Positions 54,151 through 63,107 of a DNA stretch of 64,000 bases are shown here, piece by piece. The notes beneath the pieces are model-generated. The model did no database searches. It was not told the origin of the DNA and saw only the letters and a program-made list of their open reading frames with translations. Every line of letters begins with the position of its first letter. Position 1 is the stretch's first letter. Location: positions 17,323 to 81,322 of the forward strand of contig JAOXSF010000041.1 in the NCBI GenBank assembly GCA_025800125.1, written 5' to 3'. This stretch comes from Marinobacterium sp. (GTDB lineage Bacteria > Pseudomonadota > Gammaproteobacteria > Pseudomonadales > Balneatricaceae). The translations under genes were made by a program, and so were the position numbers.

Positions 54151-55953
54151 TTACCGCAGTAGCTGGATCAGATTCAGTAGCAGCAGTAGCAGGGCGAGTG
54201 CTTGCCAGAATTTCAGTGGGTCACGTTGCAGCAGGGGCTGGTGGCGTATCCTGGCTTCCAGCTGGCGGTTGGGATGTTCCATATCCTGCTGGAATTCTGA
54301 CAAGGCGTTATAACGCAGTGCCGGGTCTGGTTGCAGAGCTTTGCGCAGGCAGCCCTCCAGCCAGTGCGGCAGATCAGGCCGATGATGAATAGCGGGAATA
54401 TAGTGCAGCTCACCATAATGTTTCAGCCGTGGTTTATGGCCGCTGGTCGGGCGGTAGGGCAGTTTTCCCGTCAGCATCTCATAGCAGATTACCGCCAGCG
54501 AGAACAGGTCCGCCCGAAAGTTGACTTGTGGTGCGGTGCGGTATTCTGGCGCGACCAGGTATTCCGGGGCGATATAGTTGACTGAGCCTTGCGGTATGGA
54601 GCGCGCCAGCGGTGAGGTAATCTCTTCCACGCCAGCAATCAGCACGGTGCCGAAATCAATAATTTTAACCTCGCCATTGTGGGTGAGTATGATGTTTTCC
54701 GGTTTCAGATCCTGATGCACCATGTCGGCCCGCTGAAAGGCGCGCAGCCCCTGAATAATCTGCCGTAACAGTGCTCGTACCTCGCTCAGGGAGGGTTGCG
54801 GGTTGTCGTGCATCCACTGGCGCAAAGTCTGGCCTTCAATGTATTCGCTCAGGTAGTACATGAAACGACGGGGGCGCAGTGGTGGAAAGGTTTTCATCAC
54901 ATTGCGGTGCTCAATCCGCTGGCCGACCCAGTCTTCACGCAGAAAGCCGTCCAGATACAGCGTGTCTTCACTGAAATTGAGCGACGGCGTTTTCAGGGCA
55001 AAAGTCCGGCCGCTGTCAGGGTCTATTACCCGATAGAGATGACTGCGAGCACCGCTGAATATTACCTCCTGCACTTCGTAATAATCAATACGGTTGCCTG
55101 CTTCCAGTGCTGGTGGAATTGGTAGCTGATTCAGGCGTTGCTGGCTATCGCTGAGGTTGGCCCTGGGCAGTCGCTCTACCGCCATAATCAGTGCAGTTAC
55201 ATTATCATTACTGCCGTTATCCAGTGCTTGCTGCACCAGGGCGCGGGCGCACTGCTCAAGGTCGTCGTCTGCTGTTGGTGCCAGTTGCTGGCAAAGCTGG
55301 TTATGGGGGATAAATTCATGCAGGCCGTCGCTTGTTAGCAGAATGCGATCACCGGCTTGTATCTGGCGGCTCAGATAGTCCACTTTCAGCTGGTTATCAC
55401 CGCCCAGGGCACGGGACAGATAATTGCGACCGCCTTCGGTACGGTTGTGGTCGCGGGTGAGCAGCTCCAGCTCGCCAGGTGCTGTCGGGTCAGCTTGTTG
55501 CCAGAGGTAGATGCGGGAATCGCCAACATGGAAGCAGTGCAAGGTATCGGATTTGATAATCGCGCTGGCAAAGGTACATAGCATGGCGTCCTGGCCGGGC
55601 TGGTTGTGCTGATATAGCCAGCGATTCAGGCTATGCAGCACCCGTGACACTGACTGACGTACGCTCCAGCTATGCGGGGTGCTGAAATAATCGTTGATAA
55701 AGCTGGTTACGCTGGTCTGGCTGGCTATGTGGGAATCAGTACAGCTACTGACGCCATCGGCAATGACAGCGGCTGCGCCTTTAAAGTGTAACTCCTGTCC
55801 TGTGGGCTGATGAGCGGCAAAAGCGTCCTGGTTGAGGGCTTTGATGCCGCCAGCAGAGCAACCGCCAAAGCGGACTTCGCCAAAGCGGACTTCGCCAGAT
55901 TGCGCATCTCCAGGCTGGAGTGAGTGCTGGCGAGGGTGAGTGGGTGATGTCAT
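54151..55953 (-). CDS. Bifunctional protein phosphatase (PP2C)-Ser/Thr kinase, membrane-anchored
   Basis: This 600-residue fusion has a PP2C-type phosphatase domain (about residues 25-265: ADGVSSCTD, HVGDSRIYLW, LTSDGLHEF, NDNVTALI). It is followed by a eukaryotic-like kinase domain (about 285-560) with the lysine in FALKTP, catalytic HQDLKPENI, DFG in IDFGTVL, and NYIAPEY. A C-terminal membrane helix (ALLLLLLNLIQLL) anchors it. Such a gene is found in pseudomonad nas clusters between the transporter and nirB. Its targets are unknown, perhaps the transporter or reductase. An exact 15-bp tandem duplication near the N-terminus gives EVRFGEVRFGG. Confidence 0.9.
   Translation of the reverse strand: MTSPTHPRQHSLQPGDAQSGEVRFGEVRFGGCSAGGIKALNQDAFAAHQPTGQELHFKGAAAVIADGVSSCTDSHIASQTSVTSFINDYFSTPHSWSVRQSVSRVLHSLNRWLYQHNQPGQDAMLCTFASAIIKSDTLHCFHVGDSRIYLWQQADPTAPGELELLTRDHNRTEGGRNYLSRALGGDNQLKVDYLSRQIQAGDRILLTSDGLHEFIPHNQLCQQLAPTADDDLEQCARALVQQALDNGSNDNVTALIMAVERLPRANLSDSQQRLNQLPIPPALEAGNRIDYYEVQEVIFSGARSHLYRVIDPDSGRTFALKTPSLNFSEDTLYLDGFLREDWVGQRIEHRNVMKTFPPLRPRRFMYYLSEYIEGQTLRQWMHDNPQPSLSEVRALLRQIIQGLRAFQRADMVHQDLKPENIILTHNGEVKIIDFGTVLIAGVEEITSPLARSIPQGSVNYIAPEYLVAPEYRTAPQVNFRADLFSLAVICYEMLTGKLPYRPTSGHKPRLKHYGELHYIPAIHHRPDLPHWLEGCLRKALQPDPALRYNALSEFQQDMEHPNRQLEARIRHQPLLQRDPLKFWQALALLLLLLNLIQLLR
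55864..55893. repeat. Exact 15-bp in-frame tandem duplication
   Basis: GCCAAAGCGGACTTC occurs twice head to tail inside the N-terminal codons of the phosphatase-kinase gene, encoding a repeated EVRFG. It adds five residues without changing frame. Confidence 0.95.
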
Positions 55954-55969
55954 CTCTGTGATACCTTGT

Positions 55970-56019
55970 GGGCACAGCGGTCGCCATCCAGGCTTGGGTA
56001 TGGCGAGAACGCTGTGCCC
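55970..56019. other. Long intercistronic hairpin between transporter and kinase genes
   Basis: GGGCACAGCG and TCGCCAT pair with ATGGCGA and CGCTGTGCCC, making a nearly continuous 17-bp stem with a small bulge and a 12-base apical loop. There is no T tract. It lies inside the transporter-kinase operon and may act as an mRNA stabiliser or processing site. Confidence 0.75.
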
Positions 56020-56030
56020 TGTCTGTTACG

Positions 56031-57500
56031 TCAGCTGACTTTTATCATCTCTACGCTACCGTCTTCGTTAACCTCAACGATATGACCCTGAGGCTCATCC
56101 AGCAGTAACAGGGCGAAGAAACCCAGTACGGCGGTGATGGCGATAACGGTGAAAAATACCTGATAGCTGACCAGCGACAGCACGGTGAGATAGAACACTG
56201 CACCGACATTGCCGTACGCACCGGTCATACCGGCAATCTGGCCGGTCAGACTACGCTTGATCAGTGGTACGACCGCAAATACGGCACCTTCACCGGCCTG
56301 TACGAAGAATGAACAAGCCATGGCGACAATCACGGCGAGCACCAGCGGCCAACTGCTGTCAATCAGTGACATCAGTGCGTAGCCACCGGCCAGGCCGGCA
56401 GTCAGAATCAGCAGAGTGCGTTTGCGACCAAAGCGGTCGCTTATCCAGCCGCCACCGGGGCGTGACATCAGGTTCATAAAGGCATACGCAGATGCCAGCA
56501 GTCCGGCATAGACCATATCCAGTTCAAAGACGTCAGCGAAAAACAGCGGCAACATGGAAACCACCGCCAGCTCGGAACCAAACGTAGCAAAATAGAGTAC
56601 GTTCAGTACCGCGACCTGTTTAAACGCATAACGCTGCTGTGGAGGTACTTCAGTGAGGAAGATCGCTTTGTTGACCTGGTAGGCACTGAAGCAGTCATAG
56701 AGCAGAATCAGCCCGAGGCTGATATAGATCAGCGTAGCAGCCGTCTCGGAAAGAATGGCGACACCATTGGGCGACAGTTTCCAGGTCAGCAGTGCGAGTG
56801 CGGCATACATCGGTAATTTCATAATCAGCATGAACCAGAAATCACCCTTGCTGGTGACCGCCAGCCCACCGATTTTTTTGGGTTTGAAGTAGGTCGAGCC
56901 AACCGGGGTATCACTGACATTCAAATACCAGATCACACTGAACACCAGGCTGATGATACCGGTCAGACCGACTGCCCAGCGCCAGCCATCATCACCGCCG
57001 AAGATCAGCGCCAGGGTTGGCAGGCTCATCGCTGCAGCGGCAGAGCCAAAATTGCCCCAGCCGCCGTAAATGCCCTCAGCGGTGCCCAGTTCATTGGCTG
57101 GAAACCATTCACTGACCATCCGTATACCTACCACAAAGCCCGCACCAATAAAGCCGAGAAGGAAGCGGGATATGGCGGCCTGAGCAAAGTCCTGTGACAG
57201 AGCAAAGGCAAAACAGGGAATGCTGGCCAGCGCAAGCAGTGTGGCGTAGACCAGCCGTGGACCAAATCTGTCGGTCAGCATACCGATGATCACCCGTGCC
57301 GGAATGGTCAGGGCGACATTCAGAATCAGCAGGGTTTTTACTTCGGCGCTGGTCAGGCCCAGGCTTTCAGCAATAGAACCTAGCAGCGGTGCGTGGTTAA
57401 ACCAGACGAAGAATGTGATAAAAAAAGCGATCCAGCTGAAGTGCAGGATCTTCATTTTACCTGTAAAGGAAAACAGGTTAAGGGTGCTGCTGTTGCTCAT
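56031..57500 (-). CDS. Nitrate/nitrite transporter, NarK/NasA family (MFS)
   Basis: This 489-residue major facilitator protein has 12 or more membrane helices. Nitrate-porter features are present: FFVWFNHAPLLGSIAESLGL in the first helix, GMLTDRFGPRLVY (loop 2-3) and the glycine-rich signature GFIGAGFVVGIRMVSEWFP. A second, GEGAVFAVVPLIKRSLTGQIAGMTGAYGN, is in helix 11. The cytoplasmic tail ends in acidic residues (VEVNEDGSVEMIKVS). It probably imports nitrate for assimilation. It is the first gene after an attenuated leader and is followed by the phosphatase-kinase gene. Confidence 0.92.
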   Translation of the reverse strand: MSNSSTLNLFSFTGKMKILHFSWIAFFITFFVWFNHAPLLGSIAESLGLTSAEVKTLLILNVALTIPARVIIGMLTDRFGPRLVYATLLALASIPCFAFALSQDFAQAAISRFLLGFIGAGFVVGIRMVSEWFPANELGTAEGIYGGWGNFGSAAAAMSLPTLALIFGGDDGWRWAVGLTGIISLVFSVIWYLNVSDTPVGSTYFKPKKIGGLAVTSKGDFWFMLIMKLPMYAALALLTWKLSPNGVAILSETAATLIYISLGLILLYDCFSAYQVNKAIFLTEVPPQQRYAFKQVAVLNVLYFATFGSELAVVSMLPLFFADVFELDMVYAGLLASAYAFMNLMSRPGGGWISDRFGRKRTLLILTAGLAGGYALMSLIDSSWPLVLAVIVAMACSFFVQAGEGAVFAVVPLIKRSLTGQIAGMTGAYGNVGAVFYLTVLSLVSYQVFFTVIAITAVLGFFALLLLDEPQGHIVEVNEDGSVEMIKVS

Positions 57501-57532
57501 GATTGCCTCATCTTAGTCAGAATCCGATCCAC

Positions 57533-57579
57533 AAAAAAAGGCGTCAGGCCACCTGTTAAGGGAAGTGCCGAACGCCTTT
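57533..57579 (-). terminator. Leader terminator (attenuator) upstream of the nitrate transporter
   Basis: On the minus strand AAAGGCGT (57579-57572) pairs with ACGCCTTT (57544-57537), and a seven-T run follows, ending about 33 bp before the transporter ATG. The same kind of element lies before nasB, with similar stem sequence (GGCGT/ACGCC). It is a likely NasT-controlled attenuator. Confidence 0.88.
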
Positions 57580-57593
57580 GTTCGCGAATCAAT

Positions 57594-57622
57594 GCTGTCG
57601 ATAACAGGATGCTGTTGGCAGC
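57594..57622 (-). promoter_or_regulatory. Hairpin upstream of the transporter attenuator
   Basis: AACAG/CTGTT with a four-base loop is closed by an outer GCTG/CAGC stem. It precedes the attenuator on the minus strand and could be part of the antiterminator recognition region. It is not a clean match to the ANTAR double hexaloop. Confidence 0.35.
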
Positions 57623-57864
57623 TGCAGTTGGTTTTACGTCACTGAGTCTGCCCGGTGTTTAAAGCATGGGCTGTGCCAGATGTTGTTTCTCTGAGGCAGG
57701 ATACGATGTGAGCGGTGATTGTGCTGCTATCTGCCTTGAACTCTGCGATAAAATTGCGTTTGTAGTCGGGCTTGCTTGAGCCAGCCAAAAGAGGCTGGCT
57801 TATTATGGGGCGTGGGTGTTCAGATATGCTGCTTGAAAGGGCAGGTATTAATACGTAAGTTTTC

Positions 57865-57920
57865 AGCGCTCAAACTGTTTTTAAGCGCTCAAGCTGTTTT
57901 CTTCAGCGCTCAAGCTGTTT
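57865..57920. repeat. Three imperfect copies of AGCGCTCAAGCTGTTTT
   Basis: Units start at 57865, 57884 and 57905. The last lies inside the final codons of the DUF3108 gene, including its stop, so the two outer copies look like duplications of the gene's 3' end. Confidence 0.85.
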
Positions 57921-58604
57921 GAGTACCAGTCGGTATTCTTTGTTTTCTTTCTCCAGCTGACGAATCTTGACGATCATATGGTCTAGCTCGGGTGCAAACC
58001 AGATCCAGGTTTTACGACTGCTGCCATTGCCGCGCTGGCGCAGTACCCGCACGGTGTCAAAGGTGCCTGCTGGGGTTGCAACGGTTTCCTTGCCATCTAC
58101 GACAAAGTGGTAATCTTTCAGTTTGCCGCCATCGGCAACCTTATAGTTAAACTGTGTTTTACCCGCTTTGAGATCCAGCCGCAGTTGTAGCTGTACACTG
58201 AGCTTGTCCAGCACGCCGGGGTAAATTGCCATCTGCCATGGCTGGTCATTAACGTTATTCGTAACCTGGTTTTTTTGCCAGTCAAAGTTCAGTTCTGCCC
58301 GGCGTTTCTTACCAAATACTTTACGCTGGAAACGATATTGCTGTGGTGTAATGGCAGGGTTAAGGGTAAAACGGCTGCTTTCGGACAGGCTGGCAAACAG
58401 CGCTGATGCTTCTGTTTTCAACTGCCATTGCTTGCCATCCTGTTGCAGAGTACGTACCGCATCACCACTGAAACTGACACCTGATGCCCAGTCCAGCGCA
58501 TAGTGTGCAGTGTAGGGTTGTAGTGTTTCACCGGCGCTGGCGGGCTGGCTCAGGGCGTAGCCTAGTGCCAGTATGGCAACAGAAAGGGGTGGGAACTTCA
58601 GCAT
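57903..58604 (-). CDS. DUF3108 periplasmic protein
   Basis: This 233-residue protein has an N-terminal signal peptide (about residues 1-24, ending QPASA) and a DUF3108-type beta-rich domain (YTAHYALDWASGVSFSGDAVRTL, FRYxFQRK-like segment, and TWIWFAPELDHMIVKIRQLEK). The family has no firm biochemical role; it commonly lies beside purN in pseudomonads. I chose the ATG at 58604 after CGGAGG; a GTG two codons earlier overlaps that ribosome site. A terminator separates it from purN. Confidence 0.85.
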   Translation of the reverse strand: MLKFPPLSVAILALGYALSQPASAGETLQPYTAHYALDWASGVSFSGDAVRTLQQDGKQWQLKTEASALFASLSESSRFTLNPAITPQQYRFQRKVFGKKRRAELNFDWQKNQVTNNVNDQPWQMAIYPGVLDKLSVQLQLRLDLKAGKTQFNYKVADGGKLKDYHFVVDGKETVATPAGTFDTVRVLRQRGNGSSRKTWIWFAPELDHMIVKIRQLEKENKEYRLVLKQLER

Positions 58605-58620
58605 GGGCACCTCCGAATAA

Positions 58621-58645
58621 AGAAAACCCGGCGCTGGCGGCCGGG
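58621..58645 (-). terminator. Terminator between purN and the DUF3108 gene
   Basis: On the minus strand CCCGGC pairs with GCCGGG around a seven-base loop, followed by TTTTCTTTATT. It lies after purN and before DUF3108, so the two may be only partly co-transcribed. Confidence 0.75.
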
Positions 58646-58832
58646 TCAGTTCTGTAATATCAGCGCTGCAACAGTATTTTTGTAACGGTACTTTATACAG
58701 TACTTTCGTTATTAGCTAAGACGGCCCTGTTTATAGTAGTGCCTCTGTAGCGGTACTTTGCGTTATGAATCAGTTGTGCTGATTCGAGTCGCCAGGTTGC
58801 AGGCTGTTCAATACTACAGCGATGGGCTGGTA

Positions 58833-59474
58833 TCAGCTGTGGCGATGACCGGTGGCGGGAAGGGGGACGCCATCCAGTGTTACACCCTGCTCACTCCAGA
58901 CCAGACGGTCAGCACAGAACAACTCTACCGCCAGCGGGTAGATCTGGTGCTCAACCTTGTGAACTTTGTTTTGCAGGCTGCTTGCGTCATCATCCGCATC
59001 AATGCTGACTGTACCCTGAACCGCCAGTGGGCCACCATCGAGCTCTTCGGTTACAAAATGAACGGTGCAACCGTGTTCTTTGTCACCTGCTTCCAGTGCG
59101 CGCTGATGGGTGTGCAGGCCTTTGTATTTCGGCAGCAGTGATGGGTGGATATTCAGCATGCGGCCTTGGTAGTGACGGACAAAGTCAGCCGTCAGAATAC
59201 GCATAAAACCGGCCAGTACTACGAGGTCTGGCTGGTAGTCGTCGATGCGTCTGGCCAGCTCGGTGTCGAATGCTTCGCGGCTTTCAAAGGCCTTGTGGTC
59301 AATGACTTCGGTGGCAATGTCTGCATTCTCAGCGCGCTCCAGGCCAAATACCTCAGCCTTGTTGGAGATCACCGCACTGATCTGGCCTTGAATGCGACCA
59401 TCACTGATCGCATCCATAATAGCCTGCAGATTGGAGCCGCTACCGGAAATCAGTACGACAATCTGTTTTGCCAT
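58833..59474 (-). CDS. purN: Phosphoribosylglycinamide formyltransferase PurN
   Basis: This 213-residue enzyme transfers a formyl group from 10-formyltetrahydrofolate to GAR in purine synthesis. The N-terminal VVLISGSGSNLQAIMDA binds the phosphoribosyl substrate. The formyl-transferase signature contains LAGFMRIL and NIHPSLLPKYKGLHTH, with the catalytic histidine. It follows purM by four bases, so the genes are co-transcribed. The length matches the family. Confidence 0.97.
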   Translation of the reverse strand: MAKQIVVLISGSGSNLQAIMDAISDGRIQGQISAVISNKAEVFGLERAENADIATEVIDHKAFESREAFDTELARRIDDYQPDLVVLAGFMRILTADFVRHYQGRMLNIHPSLLPKYKGLHTHQRALEAGDKEHGCTVHFVTEELDGGPLAVQGTVSIDADDDASSLQNKVHKVEHQIYPLAVELFCADRLVWSEQGVTLDGVPLPATGHRHS

Positions 59475-59478
59475 GATT

Positions 59479-60537
59479 TCAGCCTTCCAGACCGCGCAGT
59501 TCTACCTGCTCTTCGCCTTCGGCAGCGGCTTCAATCTGGCCGATGACCCAGGCATCTTCGCCGGATTCAGCCAGCATCTTCAGTGCTTCGTCAGCTTTGT
59601 CAGCTGGCACGGCGATAATCATGCCTACGCCACAGTTGAAGGTGCGGTACATTTCACGGCCATCAACATTGCCCTGTTCCTGCAGCCAGTTAAATACAGC
59701 TGGCATCTGCCAGGAGTTGATGTCGATAACGGCTTTGGCGTTATCGGGTAGTACACGTGGGATGTTTTCCAGCAGGCCACCGCCAGTGATGTGAGACAGT
59801 GCGTTAACCTGGCTCTCTTTGATCAGCTTCAGCAGAGATTTAACGTAGATGCGGGTAGGCTCCAGCAGGGCTTCACCCAGTGGGCGGCCGTCCAGTTCCT
59901 GAGTCAGGTCTGCGCCTTTGACTTCAATGATTTTGCGAATCAGAGAATAGCCGTTGGAGTGTGGGCCGGAAGAGGCCAGACCAATCAGGGTATCACCGGT
60001 TTTAACCGCGCTACCGTCAATGATTTCGTCTTCTTCAACAATACCTACACAGAAGCCTGCCAGGTCGTATTCGTCACCATCGTACATGCCCGGCATTTCA
60101 GCCGTCTCGCCGCCGACCAGGGCTGCACCTGCCAGCTCACAGCCGGTACCGATACCTGCAACAACATCTGCTGCCATATCTACATTCAGGCTGCCAGTGG
60201 CGTAATAGTCCAGGAACTGCAGTGGTTCTGCACCTGCAACTACCAGGTCATTTACACACATGGCTACCAGGTCAATACCGATGGTGTCGTGCTTGTTCAG
60301 GTCTTTCGCCAGCGCCAGCTTGGTGCCTACACCGTCGGTGCCTGTCACCAGAATCGGATTCTTGTAACCCTGAGGGATACGGCACAGTGCGCCGAAGCCA
60401 CCCAGACCACCCATAACTTCAGGGCGGGCAGTGCGTTTGGCAACGCCTTTGATACGTTCAACCAGGGCGTTACCTGCGTCGATATCAACGCCGGCGTCTT
60501 TGTAGCTCAGGGAGGTGTTGTCGGAACCAGTAGACAT
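59479..60537 (-). CDS. purM: Phosphoribosylaminoimidazole synthetase PurM
   Basis: This 352-residue AIR synthetase cyclises FGAM to AIR in purine synthesis. Family motifs include [50 protein letters not shown] and [16 protein letters not shown]. It is the first gene of purM-purN and is divergent from the DUF2066 gene. I saw no convincing PurR operator in the 273-bp divergent gap. Confidence 0.97.
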   Translation of the reverse strand: MSTGSDNTSLSYKDAGVDIDAGNALVERIKGVAKRTARPEVMGGLGGFGALCRIPQGYKNPILVTGTDGVGTKLALAKDLNKHDTIGIDLVAMCVNDLVVAGAEPLQFLDYYATGSLNVDMAADVVAGIGTGCELAGAALVGGETAEMPGMYDGDEYDLAGFCVGIVEEDEIIDGSAVKTGDTLIGLASSGPHSNGYSLIRKIIEVKGADLTQELDGRPLGEALLEPTRIYVKSLLKLIKESQVNALSHITGGGLLENIPRVLPDNAKAVIDINSWQMPAVFNWLQEQGNVDGREMYRTFNCGVGMIIAVPADKADEALKMLAESGEDAWVIGQIEAAAEGEEQVELRGLEG

Positions 60538-60810
60538 GGATTCGTAAACCTTTCAGGTAAATATTGGCGGTTAAGGGAACCCCTTGCTGGTTGTCTTTGG
60601 AAGGGGTACCAGAACGGGCGCCATTCTACCTGTTTTGTTGCACTACGGCTATTGGCATGGCCGTTGTGTTCAACTGAAGGGGGCAGGATTGTCAGGGTGG
60701 GTTTACTGTGATGACGGAGATTCGCTGTGATAGAGTAGAACGCTGTTTTTCGGAGGGGGAAGGGTACGCCATTACCCCGTTTCTGCGGCTGATTTCAATA
60801 TGAGAACAGA

Positions 60811-61920
60811 ATGAAAAAAAGCTTTCAGAGATGGCTGTTTACGCTGGCAGCACTGGTGTCAGCAATGCTATTACCCGTTACTGGCCTGGCTGGAGAGGTA
60901 AAGGGGCTGTATAGCGCGACCCTGCTGGTGCCTGCACAGAACAGTACCCCAACGACTGCCCAGCTGGCGCGGGGACTGACGGGCGTACTGGTACGGGTTG
61001 CAGGCAACCGCACATTGCTGGGTAAACCTGCCATTCAGCAGGCATTGCAGACGCCTGATGCCTTGTTACGGCGTTTTGAGTATCGACAGACTAATCGTGC
61101 AGTGACTGATGAAACTGGTACTGAACAACCCGCCCAGGCGTTGGCGATGGAGTTTGATAATGCTCTGATTGAACGTCTGTTGCGAGAAAGCCAGGAGCGT
61201 TCACTGGGTAGTCAGCGACCGACATTAATGTTGTGGCTGGCTGCTGAACAGAACAACCGCCGTGATTACATCTCCCCAGACAGCCGTATATTGTTACCGT
61301 TGATGTCCCGCGCCCGTGCGCGTGGTTTACCAGTGCAGCTGCCGCTTTATGATCTGACCGATCAACAGAATCTGCCCGTCTCTGATTTGTGGGGGTTGTT
61401 CCAGAATGGTATTGAGCAGGCATCGCGTCGTTATCGCCCTGATGCGACCCTGGCTGGCCGTATGGCTCCTTTGCCTGGTGGTAACTGGTATATCGAGTGG
61501 CTATTGACAGGGCAGGGTTCAGTACAGCGCTTCACCACTGAAGGCAGTAATGACGAAGCGCTTGGGGAGGCAGTAGAACAGGTTGCAGACCGTTTGTTTG
61601 CGGCACTGGGTGGCGCAACTGACAGTAACTATATGGAAGGTTTGCAGTTGGAGGTAACCAATGTACGCACTCTGGCCGATTATGCCGCTGTGGTGGGTTA
61701 CCTTGAAAAACTGACACTGGTGACGGAGGTGGATGTTGAACAGGTTGATGGTGCGCGCTTGTTGTTGCGTTTACAGTTGGATGGGCGCTCAGAACAGCTG
61801 CGTCGGGCGATCCGATTGGAGTCACGGCTGGCGCCAGCCAGTGGCAATATAGCACCTGCTGATACAGACTCTGATGCTGATGAAGACGCGCTGTTTCTGC
61901 GTTACCGCTGGCAGGGCTGA
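60811..61920 (+). CDS. DUF2066 domain protein
   Basis: This 369-residue protein has an N-terminal signal sequence (about residues 1-27, ending TGLAG) and then a DUF2066-type domain (VKGLYSATLLVPAQNSTPTTAQLARGLTGVLVRVAGN). The role of DUF2066 is unknown; it is often encoded between purM and a PerM-like permease. The C-terminal 30 residues are acidic. I name it only by family. It is followed 77 bp later by perM. Confidence 0.85.
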   Translation: MKKSFQRWLFTLAALVSAMLLPVTGLAGEVKGLYSATLLVPAQNSTPTTAQLARGLTGVLVRVAGNRTLLGKPAIQQALQTPDALLRRFEYRQTNRAVTDETGTEQPAQALAMEFDNALIERLLRESQERSLGSQRPTLMLWLAAEQNNRRDYISPDSRILLPLMSRARARGLPVQLPLYDLTDQQNLPVSDLWGLFQNGIEQASRRYRPDATLAGRMAPLPGGNWYIEWLLTGQGSVQRFTTEGSNDEALGEAVEQVADRLFAALGGATDSNYMEGLQLEVTNVRTLADYAAVVGYLEKLTLVTEVDVEQVDGARLLLRLQLDGRSEQLRRAIRLESRLAPASGNIAPADTDSDADEDALFLRYRWQG

Positions 61921-61997
61921 ACGGTTGCTCAGATGTTACAGCGCAGTGGCAGGATAAAAGTGCCGAGTATCAGAACAACGACAACAGGTAGAGTGTT

Positions 61998-63107
61998 ATG
62001 GCGATGATCACAGAATCGCAGCGTTGGTTTTTTCTGATACTGGCGCTGGTATTGCTAGCGTTGATCTACCTGCTAGCCCCCATCCTGATGCCATTTCTGG
62101 TAGGAGCGTTGTTGGCATACCTCTGTGACCCGGTTGCTGATCGGCTGGAGGTTGCAGGTTGCTCTCGTACTTTGGCGGTGGTGATTGTTTTTACCGGGCT
62201 GACAACAGCAATGGTAGCTGTACTGGTATTACTGTTGCCTAAATTGAGCCAGCAGATAAAGGTGCTGGTAACACTGGTACCTGCCGGGTTGAATATGGTA
62301 GAGCAGCAATTCCTGCCCTGGCTGGAGCAGACGCTGGGGCTTGATACTTCGGTATTCCAGTTTGATTCGTTGCGTAGCTGGTTGCTGGAAGACTGGCAGC
62401 AGACCGGTGACTTTATGAAAAAGCTGCTGGGCAGTATCACCCGTTCTGGCGTTGCTGTTGCCGTCTGGATGACTAACCTGGTATTGATTCCAGTTGTTAC
62501 ATTTTATCTGCTGCGGGACTGGGATCTGATGCTGGCAAAAATTCAGCGTTTGTTACCCCGCAATATTGAAGGCCGGGTGACGCTTTGGGCGTGTGAGTGT
62601 GATGAGGTATTAGGCGCTTTTGTCAAAGGTCAGCTGATTGTGATGGTGGCGCTGGGAACGATCTATGCCATTGGTCTCTGGCTGGTGGGGCTTGATCTGG
62701 CGTTGCTGATCGGTATGCTGGCGGGGCTGGCCAGCATTGTGCCTTATATGGGCTTTATTATTGGTTTTGCAGCGGCTGCCATCGCTGCCATTATGCAGTT
62801 TCATGACCCTGTGATGCTGCTTTGGGTAGGTGGTGTTTTTGCTGTCGGACAGGCGCTGGAAGGTATGCTGCTGACCCCCCTGCTGGTAGGGGACCGCATT
62901 GGTTTGCACCCGGTGGCGGTAATTTTTGCCATTATGGCTGGTGGTCAGTTGGCGGGATTTGTAGGTGTGCTGCTGGCCTTACCTGTTGCGGCCGTGATTA
63001 TGGTACTCTTACGCCACCTGCATGAAGGCTACCGAAGCAGTTCACTTTATTCGCAGTATCAGGGTGAATCAGTTGAACGTGATAACAACAACGAACAGAG
63101 TGCATGA
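61998..63107 (+). CDS. perM: PerM/AI-2E-family permease-like membrane protein
   Basis: This 369-residue protein has about eight membrane helices, with a PIxMPFLVGALLAYLCDPVADRLE-like N-terminal segment and a GLDLALLIGMLAGLASIVPYMGF region. The C-terminal part has LLTPLLVGDRIGLHPVAVIFAIMAGG. It belongs to the AI-2E family (TqsA/PerM-like); the transported substrate is not known for this subgroup. It overlaps hda by four bases (ATGA). Order DUF2066-perM-hda is conserved in pseudomonads. Confidence 0.9.
   Translation: MAMITESQRWFFLILALVLLALIYLLAPILMPFLVGALLAYLCDPVADRLEVAGCSRTLAVVIVFTGLTTAMVAVLVLLLPKLSQQIKVLVTLVPAGLNMVEQQFLPWLEQTLGLDTSVFQFDSLRSWLLEDWQQTGDFMKKLLGSITRSGVAVAVWMTNLVLIPVVTFYLLRDWDLMLAKIQRLLPRNIEGRVTLWACECDEVLGAFVKGQLIVMVALGTIYAIGLWLVGLDLALLIGMLAGLASIVPYMGFIIGFAAAAIAAIMQFHDPVMLLWVGGVFAVGQALEGMLLTPLLVGDRIGLHPVAVIFAIMAGGQLAGFVGVLLALPVAAVIMVLLRHLHEGYRSSSLYSQYQGESVERDNNNEQSA

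Larger units (their letters stand above)
57501..57902. other. Leader of the transporter operon and gap to DUF3108 gene
   Basis: About 400 bp. The right part, on the minus strand upstream of the transporter, has an attenuator (57530-57579) and another hairpin (57594-57622). The left end near DUF3108 holds a hairpin AGCCAGCC/GGCTGGCT (57779-57800) and a tandem repeat. I could not assign a promoter. Confidence 0.6.

Noticed and set aside
59791..60711. A 306-codon plus-strand frame opposite purM, extending into its promoter region.
   Set aside because: purM is intact on the other strand. The antisense frame has no ribosome site and is compositionally odd (Cys- and Gln-rich).
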